A DNA stretch of 46,669 nt from positions 1-46,669 of the forward strand of contig LSAX01000014.1 of assembly GCA_001557505.1 (NCBI GenBank), given 5' to 3'. The notes beneath the pieces were generated by a model, which saw only the letters and a list, made by a program, of their open reading frames with translations, had not been told where the DNA came from and made no database searches. The translations under genes and the position numbers were made by a program. Source of the stretch: Reticulascus tulasneorum. Lineage: Eukaryota > Ascomycota > Sordariomycetes > Glomerellales > Reticulascaceae. Below, one piece after another: positions 43,376 to 46,669 of this stretch. Every line of letters begins with the position of its first letter. The first letter of the stretch is position 1.

Positions 43376-44539
43376 CTACTTATTTTCTAAATTAACTAGA
43401 TTAATAAGAACATTTTCATATAAACTTACTGCAGGTACTATAATAACAAAATAACTAAAATATAAAGCTGTACTAATTTGCCCTAATTCTATAAATGGTG
43501 ATTCAACATGTTTAGCCCCTAATTGCAATAATAATAAGAAATTTGCAATAAATACTCAGAACATTGCTTTACTTAAAGGTCTAAACTGTAAACCTTTTGT
43601 TTTACCTAAATCTGAGACAGGTAAAATCAATATAATTAGTATAGAACTAATCATAGCAATAACTCCTAATAATTTATTTGGTATAGATCTTAATATAGCA
43701 TAAAAAGGTAAAAGATATCACTCAGGTACTATAGCAGGAGGTGTTTGCATAGGGTTAGCCATTATATAGTTATCGCTATCTCCTAAAACATTAGGCATAA
43801 AAAAGACAAATATACTTAAGAAGAAAATGAATGCAAAGACTGTAATTAAATCTTTAAATAAATAATAAGGAGCAAAAGGTAATCTATCGTAATTACCTGA
43901 TATACCTAAAGGGTTACTTGATCCTGCAACATCGTGAAGAGCTATTAAATGCATTAGCACTAAAGCAGCTAATACAAAAGGCAATACAAAATGTAAAGCA
44001 AAAAATCTATTTAACGTTGCATTATTTACAGAAAAACCTCCTCATATAAACTCAACTATATCTTGACCAATTCAAGGTACAGCACTTATAAGATTAGTAA
44101 TAACTGTTGCTCCTCATAATGACATTTGACCATATGGAAGAACATAACCTAAAAATCCTGTTATTATCATAGCTAAAAATATTATTGTACCTAAAACTCA
44201 AACTAATGTTCTTGGAGCTCTATATGAACCATAATAAATACCTCTTCCCATGTGTAAATAAACTAGAAAAAAGAAAGCTGAAGCTGTGTTACTATGAAGG
44301 TACCGTATTAATCATCCATTATTTACATCCCGCATTATATGTTCTATAGAATTAAATGCTTCTAACACATTAGGGTTATAATGCATAGCTAAAGTAACTC
44401 CAGTTACAATTTGTATACCTAAACAAACTGCAAGTAAAGAACCAAAATTTCAAAGATAACTTATATTACTGGGTTGTGATGCATCTATTAGATAAGAATT
44501 AACTAACTTTAATAAAGGGTGACTTTTAAATATTCTCAT
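43376..44539 (-). CDS. cob: Cytochrome b
   Basis: A 387-aa cytochrome b, the membrane core of complex III with hemes bL and bH and the Qo and Qi sites. ATG 44539, TAG 43376, code 4 with UGA Trp in the Qo-proximal [19 protein letters not shown] segment. [16 protein letters not shown] carries one of the heme-ligand helices' neighbours and the GISG loop. No intron. This is the intact copy; the one at 10535-11697 lacks one base. Confidence 0.97.
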
Positions 44540-44862
44540 GGTATATTAATTTGTGGAAAGATTTTATACTTATTTGTATACTATTGAGATTCTTAAATCA
44601 GATTAATAGAAAAATATATTAGAATATAATTAATTTTAGTATAATGTACAAATAAGTATATAATTTAGTAAAATATAAACTATAATATATATATATAATT
44701 TTAAAAACAAAGTAGCTTATTTTTATTTTGTTTTTGATTGTCAGATATTTGATCATAACCATCACTAATATTTCTAGAGATTAATATATTTTTGCATTAT
44801 TAACAATTATTTTATGGTAATAATTACCCAATTTATTAGACAATTAAAAAAAAAGTTTAATT
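44540..44862. other. cob-nad5 spacer, second copy
   Basis: The same sequence as 11698-12020, including the 14-bp inverted repeat. No gene is visible. Confidence 0.8.
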
Positions 44863-46669
44863 TTACTTTTCAAATTTCAAATTAAAAAATAATATAGAAA
44901 TTATAGAAAAAAATAAAATTAAAGATGGTATATTTAAGTCCTCAATAAAAGAATAGTACATAGAAGTATATCCAATAAATCCTATTAAAATATATAAAGC
45001 ATAATTAGTAACTATACCCATATTTAAACCAGAAATAATTTTACTTATTTTAATAGAAATTTTTTCTAATCCAAAGGGGCCTATACTTTCTATACTACCT
45101 TTATCTAAAATTTTAGTAGTTTGACCTCCTAATTCTAAAATAAGACTTACAATAAATTTATTATAAATAAATTCAACTAAAAATCTTTGATTAAAAAATC
45201 CAAAAATAGAATTACCTAGTTTCGATAATTTAAAATTGTAAACAAGACGAGGTAAAAATTCAGAATAAATAATAGCTATAGTTGTGAATATAATTGTGAA
45301 AAAAAAAGGCGATAATTTAAATAAAATAGGTACAGCAAATTCAGTATCTATAGCTATTTCATGCATTGGATGAATGAATATACTATTGTCTCCAAAAAAT
45401 CCTGAACCTAAACCTATAAAAATATCTTTAGTTATAAATCCAAAATATATAGAAAAAATAGCTAATATAACTAAAGGTAAGCTTATATATATATTACCTT
45501 CATGAGCATGTTTATAATAATTAATAGATCCATTAGGATTAGTCATAAAAGTTAAATATAAGATTTTTACAGAGTATAAAGTAGTAAATATAGCACCTAT
45601 AACTGCTACAAAATAAACAGATATACTACTGTAATGATATTGTGCATAAGCAGATTCTAATATAAAATCCTTACTAAAAAATCCTGTCATAAAAGGAAAT
45701 GCGACTAAACTAAGACTTGCTATTAATATAACAGAATAAGTTAAAGGTAAAAAGGAAATTAATCCTCCATATTTTCTTAGATCTTGATTATCTCCTATAG
45801 CATGAATAACAGCACCTGCACCTAAAAACAATAACCCTTTATAAAAGGCATGATTTATTAAATGAAATAATGCTATATTATAAGAAGATAAACCTATTGC
45901 TATAACCATCATACCTAATTGACTCATTGTCGAATAAGCAATTATTTTTTTTATATCTTGTTGAAATAAACCTACTAGAGAACTAAATACAGTAGTAATT
46001 GCTCCTAATCATAAAGATATTAATAATAGTGTAGAACTATATTCAATTAAAGGAGATGAACGTATTAATAAATACACACCGGCAGTAACCATAGTAGCCG
46101 CATGTATTAAAGCGGAAACAGGTGTAGGACCTTCCATAGCCATTGGTAATCATACATGAAGACCTACTTGAGAACTTTTAGCCATAGCACCTATCAATAA
46201 ACAGATTCCTATTATAGTAACAGTATTTTCATTAATATAAGGAGTCAATGAAAATGCTAGAGTATAATCTAAATTACCTAAAGATCATAATATAGCAAAC
46301 ATACCTATAGTTAAAAGACAATCACCTACTCTATTAGTTAAAAAAGCAGACATAGAACTTTGATTTGCCCGCAATTCTAGTAAATCAAAAACTTACTAAA
46401 AGGTATGAACAAACTCCTACCCCTTCTCACCCCACAAACATTAATAGATAATTATTAGCTGTTACAAGTATATTCATATAAAAGTAAACAAGCTTAAATA
46501 ACTAAAAAATCTTTGATTATGAGGATCGCTACTCATATAACCTATTGAATATATGTGTACTAAAGAAACTAATTATTAGGACAGGAATTAGCATAGAAAC
46601 TGTTAAACTGTCAAATTGAAAACTTCAAACTATATTAAATGATTCACTATTTAATCATTTAAATAAATG
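44863..46669 (-). CDS. nad5: NADH dehydrogenase subunit 5, incomplete overlap copy
   Basis: The right-hand repeat of nad5 (12021-14003), cut by the contig end about 59 codons after the start. It is identical to the left copy over about 1.5 kb, then carries indels: an extra C near 46370, rearranged bases near 46470 and an extra A near 46565. These are the unpolished contig end. It proves the overlap that closes the circle. Confidence 0.9.

Overview
The window is a mitochondrial DNA contig from a filamentous ascomycete (Pezizomycotina). It is very AT-rich. UGA must be read as tryptophan (genetic code 4): in-frame UGA falls at conserved Trp positions in cox1, cox2, cox3, cob and the nad genes, and a trnW with anticodon UCA is present. 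Read along the minus strand, the order is rnl - tRNA cluster - nad2 - nad3 - atp9 - cox2 - nad4L - nad5 - cob - cox1 - nad1 - nad4 - atp8 - atp6 - rns - cox3 - nad6 - tRNAs - rnl. That is the order known from Hypocreales-like Sordariomycetes. The only intron seen is the group I intron of rnl that carries rps3; cox1, cob and the nad genes are continuous.

The contig is longer than the genome. About 10.44-13.83 kb (cob, nad5) recurs at 43.28-46.67 kb in the same orientation with an offset of 32,841-32,842 nt, so the non-redundant molecule is probably a circle of about 32.84 kb. The clean single copy lies between about 10.5 and 43.3 kb, with every gene on the minus strand.

The left end (1-10.4 kb) is redundant and partly poor in quality. 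Positions 5928 to about 9.4 kb are a reverse-complement copy of 15.6-19.07 kb (nad2, nad3, atp9, cox2), identical wherever checked up to an indel in cox2. Positions 1-5.9 kb are a second plus-strand pass through nad2-nad3-atp9-cox2-orf-trnR-nad4L-nad5 full of small indels, with a stretch of rps3 spliced into nad5. Positions 9.7-10.4 kb are an indel-riddled copy of the cox1-cob spacer. The simplest reading is over-circularised, chimeric long-read assembly ends, but recombinant or subgenomic mtDNA is not excluded.

The clean part encodes the standard set: seven nad genes, cob, cox1-3, atp6, atp8, atp9, rps3, rnl, rns and 25 tRNAs covering all 20 amino acids. These make the membrane cores of complexes I, III, IV and V and the translation parts needed to build them.

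The unusual content is in the spacers. Three long free-standing ORFs (about 466, 470 and 530 codons), between trnS(uga) and trnI, trnG and nad6, and trnK and cox3, are clear paralogs: a multi-pass membrane N-terminal half followed by a soluble domain with shared motifs. I recognise no known family in them. Two further unknown membrane-anchored ORFs lie in the cox1-cob spacer (224 aa) and between cox2 and trnR(acg) (about 195 aa, with a Gly/Pro/Ser-rich linker). There are also a decayed trnG copy on the opposite strand between atp9 and cox2, a trnC-like element upstream of cox1, nested palindromes after cox2, and ORF debris after cox1. cox3 carries a one-base frameshift in a G run that is probably a sequencing error.
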